Source of the DNA: Notamacropus eugenii
Taxonomy: Eukaryota; Chordata; Mammalia; Diprotodontia; Macropodidae
DNA length: 64,000 nucleotides
Direction: 5' to 3'
Assembly: GCF_028372415.1 (NCBI RefSeq)
Contig: NC_092875.1
Coordinates: forward strand, 407,851,239 to 407,915,238
The translations under genes were made by a program, and so were the position numbers. The notes under the pieces are model-generated. The model had not been told where the DNA came from. It ran no database searches and worked only from the letters and a program-made list of their open reading frames with translations. This document shows positions 1 through 11,369 of this stretch, piece by piece. Each line of letters opens with the position of its first letter. Position 1 is the stretch's first letter.

Positions 1-94
1 AAAAGAGTTAAAATTATGTATTTCTAAATCTTCTGCATATAAAATTTGTTTCTAAATACACCTTTGTAAAATTCAGCAGTTGGAAGGTCAGAGG

Positions 95-250
95 TCTTAA
101 TTCTAGAGTTGGAAGAGGCCTTATGGACCATTTTGTCCAATCCCCTCATTTTACAAGAGAAAAAACTGAAGTCAGGGACTTACCCAAGATTGCACAATGA
201 GAAAGTGTCTGGAGGATTTTAACTATTCTTTCCATGATGCTGAGCTCTCC
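95..250 (-). repeat. MIR/CORE-type SINE
   Basis: A reverse-oriented SINE. It has an 'agagttggaagaggcc' leader, then the reversed CORE pattern (cattttacaagag, aaactgaagtcagggact, ttgcacaatgaga). It is diverged and old. The subfamily cannot be assigned by eye. Confidence 0.7.
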
Positions 251-367
251 CCAGCGAGTTGTCACCTGCCTAAAATTCCCCCATTCCTTTGAGTTTAGTG
301 TTCCCTCCACTTATTTCATTCTGATATGAATTGAAAGGTAACTCAGCGGCCATTTAGTTCATCCCCC

Positions 368-868
368 TAATTTTTTTTTAAAAATTTAATTTTATTATTT
401 TTCCAGTTAACAAACATTTGTTTCCACTCCCTACTACTACCTCCCCCCTCTCCGTTTAGCAACAACATCAAAACCCTCGTAGCATAGTGAAGTGAAACCA
501 GTTCCCACAGTGACCATGTCCAGAATTGTCCGTCTCATTCTGCATTTTAAATTCCTCACCTCTCTGACAGGAGTCGGGTAGCTCTGGAAACATGTTTTGT
601 CGTTGCATTGGTCAAAGTTCTAAAGCTGCTGAGAGTTATTTTTCTTTATAATGTTGTTATAATGGTATAAATTTGTCTCTTGGTTCTGCTTACTTGCCTG
701 TATCAGTTCATAGACATCTTTCAAGTTTCCTTTGAAATTGTTCATCTTGTCATTTCTCAGGGCACAATAACATCTCATTATAGTCCTGTACTATCATTTG
801 TGCATCCATACGCCAATAAGTAGTCCCCCTTAGATGCTAGCTTTTTGTTCCTATGAAAAGAGCTACAC
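368..868 (-). mobile_element. L1 3' end fragment (minus)
   Basis: Read on the minus strand this is an L1 3' UTR. The T-rich stretch at 370-405 is the reversed poly-A end. Landmarks such as 'tctcttggttctgctta' and 'tcatttctcagggcac' occur in the order seen in better-preserved L1 copies in this window (25006-25749 and 41239-41945). The region near 840-868 matches the start of the L1 3' UTR ('agctctttttgtgg' reversed). It is strongly diverged and 5'-truncated, with no ORF. Confidence 0.65.
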
Positions 869-960
869 ATAGATAGATGTATGTAAACATACATACATGC
901 ATGTATCTATGTGTGTATGTATATGTCTGTATATATGTGTGTGTTTTTATAATATAGATA
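868..960. repeat. ATGT/TG microsatellite
   Basis: Imperfect alternation of atgt, tgta and gtgt units directly abutting the L1 fragment. Confidence 0.9.
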
Positions 961-1067
961 TTTATTTGTATATAATCTGATTCTAGAGCCAGTGTTCTTT
1001 TGGCTGCACTGTCTTCCTTCCACATTGCCCTTGGCTTTCTCAAGCACAAACTTCCCTCTGCTTCCAA

Positions 1068-1240
1068 AATATAGAATATTGCAGCTGGAAGGAAACCTAG
1101 AGATCACTGAACTTTAAAAGCCCATTTTATAGAAGTAACTGGGCATCACAGAGGCCCAGTGCCTTTTCAGAGGCCATCCAGAGAGTGACAGATAGGGCAC
1201 TGAAACCCAGGATTCCTGATTCCTAGACCAGGTTTGTTTT
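1068..1240 (-). repeat. Old CORE-type SINE
   Basis: Reversed SINE with a 'gcagctggaaggaaacct' leader, 'cccattttatagaagtaac' and 'ctgaaacccaggattcctga'. Heavily diverged. Confidence 0.6.
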
Positions 1241-2069
1241 ATTCTACCTTAAGACCACCTTTTATTCTATCTCTTCTCCCACGCTTTAGCTGCTCTCAAG
1301 TTTTCCTTTCTTCTTCCTAAGAAAGGCACAGTTTAATTCTCCAGCACTTTTAGGACCTTGTTTTTCACCGACCTTACACTAAATGACAGAAACTGCCTCT
1401 TGAGCCTAGCTTCTCTTGGTTCTCCTGGCTTTGAGAGCCAAGGAGTCATCTCGGAACTTCTCTGGGTCTTGGAGCAGAGAGGAAGCAGGAGTGTCACTTC
1501 TGAGAAGCTGTAGGAAGAGAGCAGAGGATGGAGGAATTAGTCTGGACAGCACTTCTCTCCCCTCTCTTTGAGGGGAAGGCCCATCCCCCTACCAAGAACT
1601 GCAGAGACAGCAATCTGACCCTTTCTTTCCAAGTCACAGTAAATGGAGTATGCATTTATTCTGAAAAGAGTTCCCATCTTTGTGGCTGATGTTGCCATGG
1701 CCAATTGCAAACCCAAAGGCTCCGATTCAGAAACTCCCTCCCAGGGTATTGTATTGTAATTGAAAGCAGAGCTGGGCTGTACAGCCCTTCCAAGGGTCTT
1801 ATAGGGAGAATTGCGAGAAACTAGGACAGAGAGGGGAAAAAAGTGGTCAGAGCCAGAAAAGACAATGTTTTAGTAGTTATAGGAAAGAAAGGGGGCTGGA
1901 GGCTGCTACATGGATAATTTCTGCTCAGCTTAACAAAATGGCAGGAGAGATCTCAGAGGTATAGGCCCAAAGATTCTGCAGTCAGGGCAAAGAGGATTGG
2001 GTACTTGGCTGAACTGGCCCCCTGATTTGTGTTACCAGTATTGTCTGTTAGCATCTCCCCTTCTCCATC
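1241..2069. other. No recognised element
   Basis: Mixed-composition sequence without a long open frame, a recognisable repeat or an obvious splice-flanked exon. I see nothing to annotate. Confidence 0.5.
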
Positions 2070-2310
2070 TAGAATGCTACGATGAATAGGACTTAAACCC
2101 GAGTTCAAACCTTTGCTCAGATACTTACTAGCTGTGAGACCTGGGTAAGTGACTTAAGTTCTCTCAGTCTCAGCTTCTCTATCTGCAAAATGGGGAGAAT
2201 AGCAGCACCTACCCCATAGGGTAGTTATAGGGATCAGATGAAATATCAAGTAAGATGCCTTGCAAACCTTAAAGCACTGTGTAAATACTAGCTATTATCA
2301 TGATCATTGT
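2070..2310 (+). repeat. MIR
   Basis: Forward MIR over most of its length: 'gagttcaaacctttgctc', 'acttactagctgtgagacct', 'ctctatctgcaaaatgggg', and a 3' part ending in 'ctagctattatcatg'. This is a classic tRNA-derived CORE-SINE with an L2-like tail. Confidence 0.88.
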
Positions 2311-2659
2311 TGTCTGTTAAATGGAGATGCTATTACCTGCCCTTATCTGCTACAAAAACCTCTGGGAAAGATTTCTTAAGACATCATTATGGTCTGAGCA
2401 CTTATAAGGAGAGTCCCATATATGTTGGAAATATTTTCAGCAGAGGAGGACATAAAACATTTCTATGAGAATACTCAAAGGTTCTACGTAGAGTCCTTCC
2501 ACAGATACCTGAGCAAATCAGATGTGAATTAGTAGATAAGTCCAAAGCAATGGTTAAATGGTAAATGTTAAATGATGAACTCTGAAAAAATGAACACATG
2601 ACCCACTTTTAAGCTTAATCTTCATTATTAATATTTTCTCCAAAATTTTAAACCTAGAG

Positions 2660-2808
2660 CAGGGATAGGGAAACTGCAGCCTTCTAAATCTTCAAGTGTG
2701 GCTTTTTGTCTGTCTGTAAGTCAGACTGACTGGAGTCAGTCAAGAGGCCGTACTTAAGGATTTAGAAGGCCACATATGACCTTAAGGCTGTAGGTTCCTT
2801 GCCCCTAG
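2660..2808. mobile_element. hAT-like foldback MITE
   Basis: Short palindromic element. The left arm begins cagggatagggaa and the right arm ends ttccttgcccctag; the arms are reverse complements apart from an 18-bp block missing from the left arm. The 'gtggcc..ctaggtcctcaagtg' type arm sequence matches a non-autonomous hAT (Charlie-like) family. It has no coding capacity. An 8-bp target duplication is not convincing. Confidence 0.65.
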
Positions 2809-2989
2809 TCTAAACAATCCACAAAATAATAAATCAAATCCTGATTTATTGCTTTTGCCAGTTTTCAAGGTGCAAATGCTCACACTGAAAATTTAACAGT
2901 CAGATCTCATGCACTGATTGGAGCTGACATCAGCATAACCCTGGTATTAGGGAACTTTCTGATGTGCCTAGAGATTAAGTGATTTAGGA

Positions 2990-3185
2990 TCATGAGTCTT
3001 AAATTTAGGATTGGAAGGGGCATTAGGGGTCATTGAGTCCAACACCTTCACTTTATAGATAACAAGACTGAAGCTCAGAAGGGTTAAGTGACTTATCCAG
3101 AATCGCTTGGCAAGTATATATTAGAGGGAAGATTTTAACCCAGCACTTTCTGACTCTGAGCCCAGCAATCTGTTCCACCAGGGTA
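2990..3185 (-). repeat. CORE-type SINE
   Basis: Reversed SINE: 'aggattggaaggggcatta', 'gggttaagtgacttatcc', 'ttttaacccagcactttctg'. Confidence 0.7.
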
Positions 3186-3339
3186 AACCAGTATGATTTA
3201 CTTGCATGAGACCAGTATTCTGTCTAGCAAGAGCTTTCTGAGTGGTGGTACAGTGATGACTGGCCTGTCCATCCTAATTTCTGTCTCCTACAGCCCCCTA
3301 GACCCTTTTGTCTTAGGAAGTCTCCTTTACTTTGTTTAA

Positions 3340-3341
<2 letters not shown>

Positions 3342-3378
<37 letters not shown>
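3342..3378. repeat. (CA)n microsatellite
   Basis: About 18 uninterrupted CA dinucleotides. Confidence 0.98.
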
Positions 3379-3381
<3 letters not shown>

Positions 3382-3635
3382 CCAACAGCACCATGTGATT
3401 CAGGCCATGAGGCATAATTCCAGATGTCGTATTTGTGTTCCAAAGTGTTGATCACTGGTAAAACCAAACCTGGAATCTGTCCAAGACTGAAAATTTCCTT
3501 CTCAGTTTTTGTTGGGAGGAAGACTTGGATTTTTTCCAGAACTGAAAATATATTATTTCAGTTCCTGGAAGAAATCACAGATCAGTTGTGGTTTGGGAGT
3601 CACCTCAAAAGACAGAGGCCTCTCCCTCCTAATAA

Positions 3636-3870
3636 TAATTGGAATTACCATAGCTCCTTCAGATTTACAAATGCCTAAATTATCCCATTTGATCCTCACA
3701 ACAACTGCCACAGGAATTATTATCTCCATTTTATAGATGAGAAAACTGAGCCCACGAGAGATTATATGATTTGGCTACATAAGGTCCACTTAGGACTAGC
3801 TAGTCTGTGTCTGAGATGGGAGTCATACCAAAGTCTTCTTGACTTGAACCGCTGCTTCCTATTCACTGTC
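3636..3870 (-). repeat. MIR
   Basis: Reversed MIR with the 3' part (aataataattggaatta, ttgatcctcacaacaactg), 'cattttatagatgagaaaac' and a degenerate tRNA-related end. Confidence 0.82.
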
Positions 3871-3937
3871 CTCTGAAAAGGGATCATGGAAGGTTCCGTG
3901 TACAAGACATTGTTCATCTATTCCTCTATCACTAAGG

Positions 3938-4104
3938 AAAGGATTTTATTGCTTTTGTATTGTTTTGTGAGGCATTCGGGGTTAAGTGACTTGCCCAAGG
4001 TCACACAGCTAGTAAGTGTCAAATATCTAAGGCTGAGTTTGAACTCAGGTCCTCCTAACTCCAGAGCCAGTGCTCTATCCACTGTACTATCTAGCTGCCC
4101 CTCA
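3938..4104 (-). repeat. SINE1/WSINE1-type SINE
   Basis: Short reversed SINE: 'gtgaggcattcggggttaag', 'ttgcccaaggtcacacagct', 'gaactcaggtcctcctaact', 'ctatctagctgcccc'. The tRNA-like head is intact and there is no MAR1 3' extension, which is the short marsupial form. Confidence 0.85.
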
Positions 4105-4185
4105 AGGAAAACATTTTACATCTGGTCATGGAACCTAGTTTGGTTGAAACAGTTTCTGCCTGGGGTTATTCAAGTGAGTTTTTTA

Positions 4186-4505
4186 CACCATAGGTGGCAC
4201 ACTGGATAGAGTGCTGGACATAGAATCAGGAAGACTCATCTTCCTGAGTTCAAATTCAACCTCAGACATTTACTAGCCGTGTGACGCTGGGCAAGTCATT
4301 TACCCCTGTTTGCTTAAATTTCCTCATCTGTCAAATGAGCTGGAGAAGGAAATGGCAAAGCACTCCAGTATCTTTGCCAAGAAAACCCCCAAATGGGGAT
4401 AATAGCGCAAACCTCACCAGGATTATTATGAGGATCTAATGAAATAGTATATAAAAAGTGATTTGTAAACTTTAAAGCAACATAAACGGTGATTATTGTT
4501 ATCAT
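4186..4505 (+). repeat. Chimeric SINE, MAR1 head and MIR tail
   Basis: The first ~210 bp are MAR1: tRNA-like head, 'gggcaagtcatttacccctg', and the MAR1-specific 'ggagaaggaaatggcaaagc' and 'tctttgccaagaaaac'. At the shared octamer aaatgggg (4391-4398) the sequence switches to the MIR 3' part (ataatagcgcaaacctcacc ... tgattattgttatcatt). This is probably a template-switch product or a later recombinant. Confidence 0.7.
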
Positions 4506-5000
4506 TAGTGGAGGTGGTGGTGATTGTATTCCCACAGCATGTAATACAGCACCTTGGATGGAGGGACTGTTCCATGCACACTTTCGCCTGGTTGTAAAGG
4601 ACTGTTTTCCTAAAGTCGTTAGCTATGAGACCCAGGACTTTCTGGCATGGTGCTCCGTGCTGTGCAGAGGGATTCGTCCCAGCCCCGGAAGGTGGAGGAC
4701 CTGAGCCGCCATCTGAAGATCACATCTTGAGAGTGGTGCAGGGGAGTCCTCCAAAATAAACACTCCTCCCCTCCCTGCTTTCCCCACCTCTCCATTCCCA
4801 CCCTTTGGAGCCAGTTTAATAGAATGAGCAAACATTACTCCTGGCATACTTAGCCAAGTTTAGACTCTTTCTACCTACTGTGCTGAGCTAACTTTCATAA
4901 TGCCAGGCTCTTCAATCCCAGCATTGATTAAGTAAGTATTGATTAAGCATCTACTATGTGAAGCAACATGGTATAGTAGTCAACCCTACAGTCAGCCATA
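4506..5000. other. No recognised element
   Basis: About 0.5 kb without a repeat or gene that I can recognise. Confidence 0.5.
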
Positions 5001-5004
5001 AGAA

Positions 5005-5240
5005 ATAATAACTAGCATTTATATGACACCTACTATGTACCAGCACTGTGCTAGGCACTTTACATATATTACCTCATTGGATCCTCACAGAAACCCTGCA
5101 AGGTGAGTGATGTTATTAACCCCATTTTACTGCTGAGGAAACTGAGGCAAACAGAGATTAACTGACTTGCTTAAGGTCATGCAGTTAGTAAGGATCTGAG
5201 ACTGGATTTGGACTCAGGTCTGAAACACCTGAGTTCCTTT
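5005..5240 (-). repeat. MIR
   Basis: Reversed MIR in good condition: 'ataataactagcatttat', 'ctgtgctaggcactttac', 'cattggatcctcacagaaac', 'gaggaaactgaggcaaacag'. Confidence 0.88.
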
Positions 5241-5242
5241 CC

Positions 5243-5410
5243 TGATTCTGACACGTTCTGGCTCTGTGACCCTAGACAGCATTTAACCTCTCAGTGCATT
5301 GAGCAATTCTCTTCGGCCACTTTAAGGTGCAAAAAAGTTGTTGATCTGTCCAGGTGTTGGGAATTTCCTCATCAGAAACTCCCCACACCAATTAGATCAC
5401 AGATCTAGAC
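5243..5410 (+). repeat. THER-like SINE, 3' part
   Basis: Starts in a degenerate CORE ('tggctctgtgaccctagaca'), then has a tail seen again at 46050-46275 and 58545-58697: '..ggcaaagttgttgatctg', 'gaatttcctcatcagaaact', 'ccaattagatcacagatct'. Confidence 0.6.
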
Positions 5411-5514
5411 TCCACCCCCCAAAATGTACAAGGTGGTGGGCTGGGATGTGGAAATGCCAGCTCCAGCGCATCTAGGCTCACTGAGATTATTCCTTCCAAG
5501 CTAGACAATAAACT

Positions 5515-5640
5515 CGATGGGGAAATATCTACTCATCATTTAAAGTTCTTTATGATCAATCTACCTTTCCACTCTCCTCCAGGTGTTACTCCTTTCCATG
5601 AGTTCCACAGTCCACCTATTCTAGCCTGAGGCTCTAAATG
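5515..5640 (+). mobile_element. L2 fragment
   Basis: Short forward L2 piece: 'actcatcatttaaagttctt', 'ctacctttccactctcctcc', 'ccatgagttccacagtccac'. This corresponds to the L2 coding 3' region and is very diverged. Confidence 0.5.
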
Positions 5641-5657
5641 TTCCATCTCTGATCTCG

Positions 5658-6155
5658 GTTCAGGGGGTGGCTAGGTGGTGCAGTGTGTGCTGGGCCTGGA
5701 GTTAGGAAGATTCATTTTCCTGAGTTCAAATCTGGCCTCAGATAGTAGCTGGGTGGCCCTAGTCAAGTCACTTAACTTCTGTTTCCCCATCTATAAAACA
5801 GGGCTAAAAATATTACTTGAGGATAAAATGAGAATAATTGTAAAACATTTAGCACAGTGGCTCACACATAGTAGGCACTATATAAATGTTGTTGTTATTC
5901 AGTCATGTCCAACTCTTTGTGACTCCATTTGAGATTTTCTTGGCAGAGATACTGGAGTGGTTTGCCATTTCCTTCTCCAACTCATTTGACAGATGAGAAA
6001 ACTGAAGTAAACAGAATTAAGTGACTTGCCCAGGGTCACACAGCTGGTAAGAGTCTGAGGCCAGATTTGAACTTGGGAAGATGAGTCTTCCTGACCCCAG
6101 GCTCAGCATTCCTAGCTGCCATATATAAATATTAGCTATTATTATTAATATATAT
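5658..6155 (+). repeat. MIR-like SINE, split by a younger SINE
   Basis: The left part (5658-5887) is a forward SINE with a MIR-type 3' half ending 'cactatataaatg'. The remainder (6121-6155) is its attattatt tail. The interrupting MAR1 is flanked by matching tatataaat sequence, consistent with a target-site duplication. Confidence 0.75.
5888..6120 (-). repeat. MAR1 SINE nested in SINE
   Basis: Complete reversed MAR1 from 'ttgttgttattcagtcatgt' to 'attcctagctgcc', with the diagnostic 'tactggagtggtttgccatt' and 'ccttctccaactcattt'. Confidence 0.9.
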
Positions 6156-7242
6156 CAGAGGTTCAGTTGCAGGTCAGAGAGAAAGGCCTTGTGGTCCTTA
6201 GGGTATAATGACAAAACAGGTGGTAATGTGTCTTTAGTATCATTTCCACAGATAAAATCATATCCCTTTCAGACCTTAAGCTAATTGACAAAGCAGAGAA
6301 CTTTGGTAACGAGAACTTCTTTTTCCAGATTTTCAGGGGCTATGGCTGCTGAGGAGTCTGAGTCTGTGCTTGCCAGATCCTGTCTCCGTAAGGGTTGCTT
6401 CCCTGGGTGGTGGCTGTAGGGTCTAGGTCAGAAGCAGGACAGGTGGTCTGGGGAGCATGGTCACGTCTTGTCACATGCCTATTGGTGGCTGTTGGTCAGC
6501 AGTTGATGTTGGTGATGGAGGAAGGTGAAACCCTTCTCTAAATGATTGCTTCCTTTAGTGATGGCCAGGGGCCAGCTGGAAACAAGACCAGAAGGAGGTG
6601 AGGAAAGGGGGGTCTGCGATTTCCAAGGCTCTTGAGTTCAGGGTCCTGGGCTGTCTCCATTAGCCAAAGTGGTGGTGGTGGTGGTTTGACCTTCCCGGGA
6701 CATGCTGCCTCCTGTCTCTCCTTCAGGGCACCATGTTATTTCAGCTAGTTTGACTTGCCCTCCCTTTGAGTGGCAGCTGGTAGCATAAGTAGAAATATAA
6801 CTTCTACTAAGGAAGCTGGAGCAAGCCTCAGTCTCTATTTTATTCATGGCAAAGCAGAGTTCCCAAGTAGTCATAAGGAAGTCATTTCTAAGGAATTCTC
6901 TTGGATCCCTTCTTTGTCTTCCTGGTCAAGTATCTCTGCTTCACCTTCCTCTTCATTTATGAACTGTCGTTGCTTGCTTGTACAAACCATCCATATTTGC
7001 CTATCCATCATTTGCAACTTTTCACTGTCTCTCACCCTGACAATTTTTCATAACTCGTCTATGTTCTCCCACTAATTCAACATTGGGGGTCCACTCAACA
7101 TACCAGGGGTCTTCCTTAACTTCTCTGGACATGCGACTACCATAGGCATACATTGGCCTATATGACTGGCTCATCCTTTTTATTTTTTTTCCACATCATA
7201 CATTCCTCTAATGACATCCTTTAAAATTCTCCCATGTAACCC
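6156..7242. other. No recognised element
   Basis: About 1.1 kb of moderate-GC sequence with only short open frames. No repeat or gene was recognised. Confidence 0.5.
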
Positions 7243-7492
7243 TTAGGCAGCCAGATGGCACAGAGCATGGAGCGCCAGACCTGGAGTCAGGAGGACTCAT
7301 CTTACTGAATTCAAATCTGACCTCAGACACTTACTAGCTGTGTAACCCTGGGCAAGTCACTTTACCCTGTTGGCCTTAGTTTCCTCATGTGTCTAATGAG
7401 CTGTAGAAGGATATGGCAAACCACTAAAGTGTCTTTGCTAAGAAAATCCCAAATGGGGTCACAAAGAGTCAGACATGAACAACAACAAAATG
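7243..7492 (+). repeat. MAR1 SINE
   Basis: Full-length forward MAR1: 'ggcagccagatggcacagag' head, 'acttactagctgtgtaaccc', 'gtcacaaagagtcagacatg' and an aacaacaac tail. Confidence 0.92.
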
Positions 7493-8837
7493 CAGGTCTT
7501 CGGCTGAAATGTGTTGCAGCCTTCCGGCACCCCACTGTCTACCTCTACATTGTGTAGTAGTGGAAGCACTAGAGATACAAAACAAAAATGGAAAAGAGTC
7601 CCTGCCTTCAAGGAGCTGGCCAGAGCTTATGGTGACTGGGGTCTCCTGGACCTGAGGGCTTCCTGAATGACTGGAGAAGGGACAAAGGTGAGCTCTGCTC
7701 TTTCCTACTTTCCTGGATTCGCTTTGAGGTATCCTGATCCTGAGCCATAATTATAGACTCAGTTCTTGGTGATGTCACTTAAATCCTCCAGTGGTAATAA
7801 CTAAAATCTGTATGAGACTTGAAGATTCACAAGGCATTTTTCTGATAACAATGCTTTAAGTTGTGCAAATGTCAGGGTCAGACCTATTAACTTTTACACT
7901 CCCCCCTTGGGGACATCTCTTTTTTCTGCCCTTGGCTCAAGCCTTCACCAAATATTTCCCCCCATTTTGCAGGGAGCCAGTGACTCATACCCTAGTATCC
8001 CAGTTCTATTTAACCACTTTAAATTGGAATAGCTTTTACAAAGGGAAGTTTACTTCAAAAGTATAGCAAGAACCAACATACAAACATTTCCCCTTATATT
8101 TTAGGGGCAAAATGCACTGCCTTTCCCCCACCCCACCCCCACTCCCTTAGTCTCCAGAGCATTGTCCCATCAATCAAGTCCAAAGCTGTCAGTGCTGGGC
8201 TAGGGGCCTGACCAGTGACCTTCTTCGCTGTTTCAACATTCATCCTAGATTCCTGGGTTCTTGGATCCTCTTGGCTGGTACTCTCAGGTCAGATCAGAGA
8301 CTCTTGGCACCTAAAATGGAACTAAGGGAAGGCCTAAGACTCAGAGGGAGAAAAGGAGGCTGCCTTCAGAGTCTTCCTTCTTACCATGTGGTATGAGTGA
8401 AGGAATTTTTCATCCTCTGTCAGGAATGCCAGGAATGCTGCACATTTCCCCCATATTGAGTTTTGGGTTTTAATGACCCCTACAATTCAGGCAACACAGC
8501 CAATGAAGAAAAAACAAAGGCTGTTCTCAATTACTTGGTAGCCCAACTTAGAATTACTATGCATGCTTTCGTCCTCCAATCTCCTGGAAAGAGATGCTAC
8601 ATATCTTCCATACGAGTGACATCATCTTAGGGGATCCAGACAGACACGAAATCCCTATTGCACCTGTATATCATAAAGTAGACAAGAGACATTTTTCATC
8701 CATTTTGTCTTTCTAGTGTGGCTTACTCAGCCAGTCTTTTTTGAGTGCTTGTGAATTTCATTGAAGAATCTACACCCTGAGACCTGATGTGATCAGTACT
8801 CAGTTGTGTCTTAGAGCATCTGGAGAATCTCATGATC
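7493..8837. other. No recognised element
   Basis: About 1.3 kb that I cannot assign. It includes a short C-rich stretch at 8124-8146. Confidence 0.5.
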
Positions 8838-9060
8838 CACAGGGAATCCCTTTTCATTTAGGTTCTGCATCCACTGGACATCATTCTGAATGGCAAAGGT
8901 GGTGTAAAGATAGTGAATATAGTTAGCAAACCTGGCTTACTGTTTTATACCTTGCTTGACATTGATAATCAGAAGATCATTGAATAAAGTGATCTTCAGA
9001 AATCTTGTGTGATTTCATCTTATGCTTTCTTGAGTCAATGCTTCTTTACAACTGACAAAA
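8838..9060. repeat. Diverged direct repeat, copy 1
   Basis: Aligns with 9424-9600. The best block is 'ttgacattgataatcagaag atcattgaataaagtg' here against 'ttgatgttaataaccagaga gtcattgaacaaagtg' there, with further matches upstream. The two copies are separated by a MIR insertion. The parent family is unknown. Confidence 0.55.
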
Positions 9061-9107
9061 AATAAACACGGAAAGATATTGCAATCCCTAGAATTTATGT
9101 ATCAGAA

Positions 9108-9355
9108 TAACTATTTACATTTATATAACATGTTAAGATTTGCTTTACATGTATTATTTCATTTGGTCCTCACAACAATCCTATGAAGTACACACTATTC
9201 TTTTCTCTATTTTTCATATAAGGAAACTGAGGCTGAAAGAGGTCCATTCACTTACAAAGGGTCACTGAGCTAGTTGGTGTCTGAGGTGGGATTTGAACTC
9301 AGGTCTTTGTCACTTCATGCCTAACACCATGTCCCCTATGTCACCTAGTTGCCAA
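9108..9355 (-). repeat. MIR
   Basis: Reversed full-length MIR: 'ttatttcatttggtcctcac', 'ataaggaaactgaggctgaa', 'gggatttgaactcaggtctt'. It ends in a tRNA-like head near 'cacctagttgcc'. Confidence 0.88.
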
Positions 9356-9423
9356 TGTCCTTAAAATCATCTTTCTATGGTGATACTATCGTCCACAGAT
9401 AGGAGTATCTGAACTCCCTCACC

Positions 9424-9600
9424 ATGTATAAGGATTTCCCCTTCCATTTACACTCTGAGTTGTACATCCTCCATGACAGTAATCAATACCTTGAGTAAAC
9501 ATATCTCCTTGTCTAATGTCTTGATGTTAATAACCAGAGAGTCATTGAACAAAGTGAATTCTGTAGTGTTGATTGATTGTATCAAGCCCTGGAACAAAAC
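9424..9600. repeat. Diverged direct repeat, copy 2
   Basis: Partner of 8838-9060. It abuts the reverse-transcriptase fragment that follows, so the pair may be part of the same old element. Confidence 0.5.
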
Positions 9601-9689
9601 ACAAATTAGCAACCATAATCACTCAGCTAAGTTTGGTCATACTAATTACTCAAGAAGAACAACAAAGAAACGAATGAATAATGCTTCTT

Positions 9690-10275
9690 CTGCAGACAAT
9701 GTTATGTAGTTGGATATGCAGATGATAGAGTTGGTATGTGAATGTACTTATTTATGTATTTAGGTATATTCTAAGTATTCATGTATAAGTATGTACTAAG
9801 TATTAGTATAATATGTGTATGTGTTTGTGTATGTGTATATCTTGGGTAAACACTGGAGATAGAAAACAAATCAGGTCCACAACTGAAGAGGAGCAGGAGA
9901 TTGGATTAGACTGCCTTTGAGAAACTGAATAATGTTTTTAATGACCCCAAGCTTTTCCCTGAAACAAAGACCTGTACTTTTAACATCAGTATTCTATCAT
10001 AGTTCCTGAAGAATTAAAGTTGGAGGTCACCCAAAGGACAATGGGAAGGTACATGGTGGACAAGAGTAGACTATGGCATATTACCAATGAAGAAATAAAT
10101 TGGCATGAGAAGTGGTCTAAAGGATATCATTGGAGAGAGGTATTACCTGAAAGGAGGTGGACTGGTCATGTGGTAAGGACAAAGGATAGCCAATAGACAG
10201 ACCACATGTTCCATTGATATTGATGCAACATCAGGAGATCTAGAGGAAAGCTGCCACCACATTATGTAGATCCCC
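9690..10275 (+). pseudogene. Fossil non-LTR reverse transcriptase (RTE-like)
   Basis: Broken coding sequence of an old endonuclease/reverse-transcriptase element. At 9700-9735 one frame reads V-V-G-Y-A-D-D-R-V-G-M; YADD (9715-9726) is the catalytic motif of the palm domain. Further on a frame reads F-N-D-P-K-L-F-P-E-T-K, then T-Q-R-T-M-G-R-Y-M and W-T-G-H-V-V-R near 10016-10175. That is the usual order of the C-terminal part of RTE/CFDP2-like RT proteins. Frameshifts, stops and an AT-rich insertion (about 9735-9850) break it. The clade is inferred from these motifs only; another non-LTR clade is possible. No function remains. Confidence 0.55.
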
Positions 10276-11369
10276 TTCTGGCTCTGTCTTTCAATAAGGT
10301 ATTCATGATAGAGACTTGTAAGCCTTCCAAATAGTTTGTAACTCTTTGCTTCTTTAGTTTCTTAATCTGAAAATTTATTCCAGTATGGGAATAATTCTTT
10401 TCTGGGCCTGCCTTCATACTGAAATCACTGAGTATCCATGTATATGTTGACTTGTTTTGGAAGATCTTGTCAAGTTATTGCTACACAATGTTGTAGATAT
10501 TCATGGTGGCCTTTGCCTACGTTCTTTGTGAGCACTCTGGGACTTGATAACCAAGTATTCCATGGGCGCAGGATGAAACCAATTTTGCTAACTCATTTGC
10601 CTCTCTCAGAAGAACTCTTCCATTTATCTGAAGCTTCTTATATCTTCTGGTTTCCCTGTCAGTGAGAATATGAATACTGATATGGTTCACTTTCTGTAGC
10701 AGTATATTAGATAATCATTGGTTGTTGCACAAAGATCTCACTTTTTGAGTACAAGCAGTTACATTAATAGTTGTATCTGGTCTAAGAACTGTGTGGTTCT
10801 TAACACACTTTAGTACTTTTTCTACCACTCTGCTATCATCACTGCAGAAGCATAAGATTACTGCGAGCCATTCTGTATTGGTTCTGTTTCCCGGGTTGCT
10901 ATGGAGAAACAATTCATCATCCAATAGACATCCTATTGGTAATAGATAGTTGAGTCCTTGATTAGTAGATTCAGTTTATGGCCAGGACTGTACTTGGAAT
11001 CTTTCCAACATTGAAGAACTTTACAGAATTTGCACTCTACTGGAATGACCTTCAAAAACCCAGGATTTTATCCAGAAGTCACAACTCCATTTTGTATCTG
11101 CTGACTTGCCTGGTTTCAACTCCATAAAACAAGGAGCCCAGGATAAGCTCATCAGTTCTAAACTTACCATCCTGCTGCTAACTCAGGTCTTGATTGATCC
11201 CATCTCCCTCAACCTCCCCTCTCCTCTGATTAGAGGGCTGGAGAGTAGAGAACCAAACTCCTCCCAATTCCTTTCTTTATAGAAGGCAGAAATTGGAATC
11301 TCAAGTCTCTCTACTTTACATTTGCTGCTCTGCCTAGGTCCAACTCCAAGGAACAAAATGCCCCCTTGC
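10276..11369. other. Unassigned, probably old repeat
   Basis: About 1.1 kb following the RT fragment. It may contain the 3' region of the same element, but I see no diagnostic motif and no credible host gene. Confidence 0.4.

Noticed and set aside
2660..2808. microRNA hairpin
   Set aside because: The arms are terminal inverted repeats of a MITE seen again (one arm) at 48268; the foldback is explained by the transposon.
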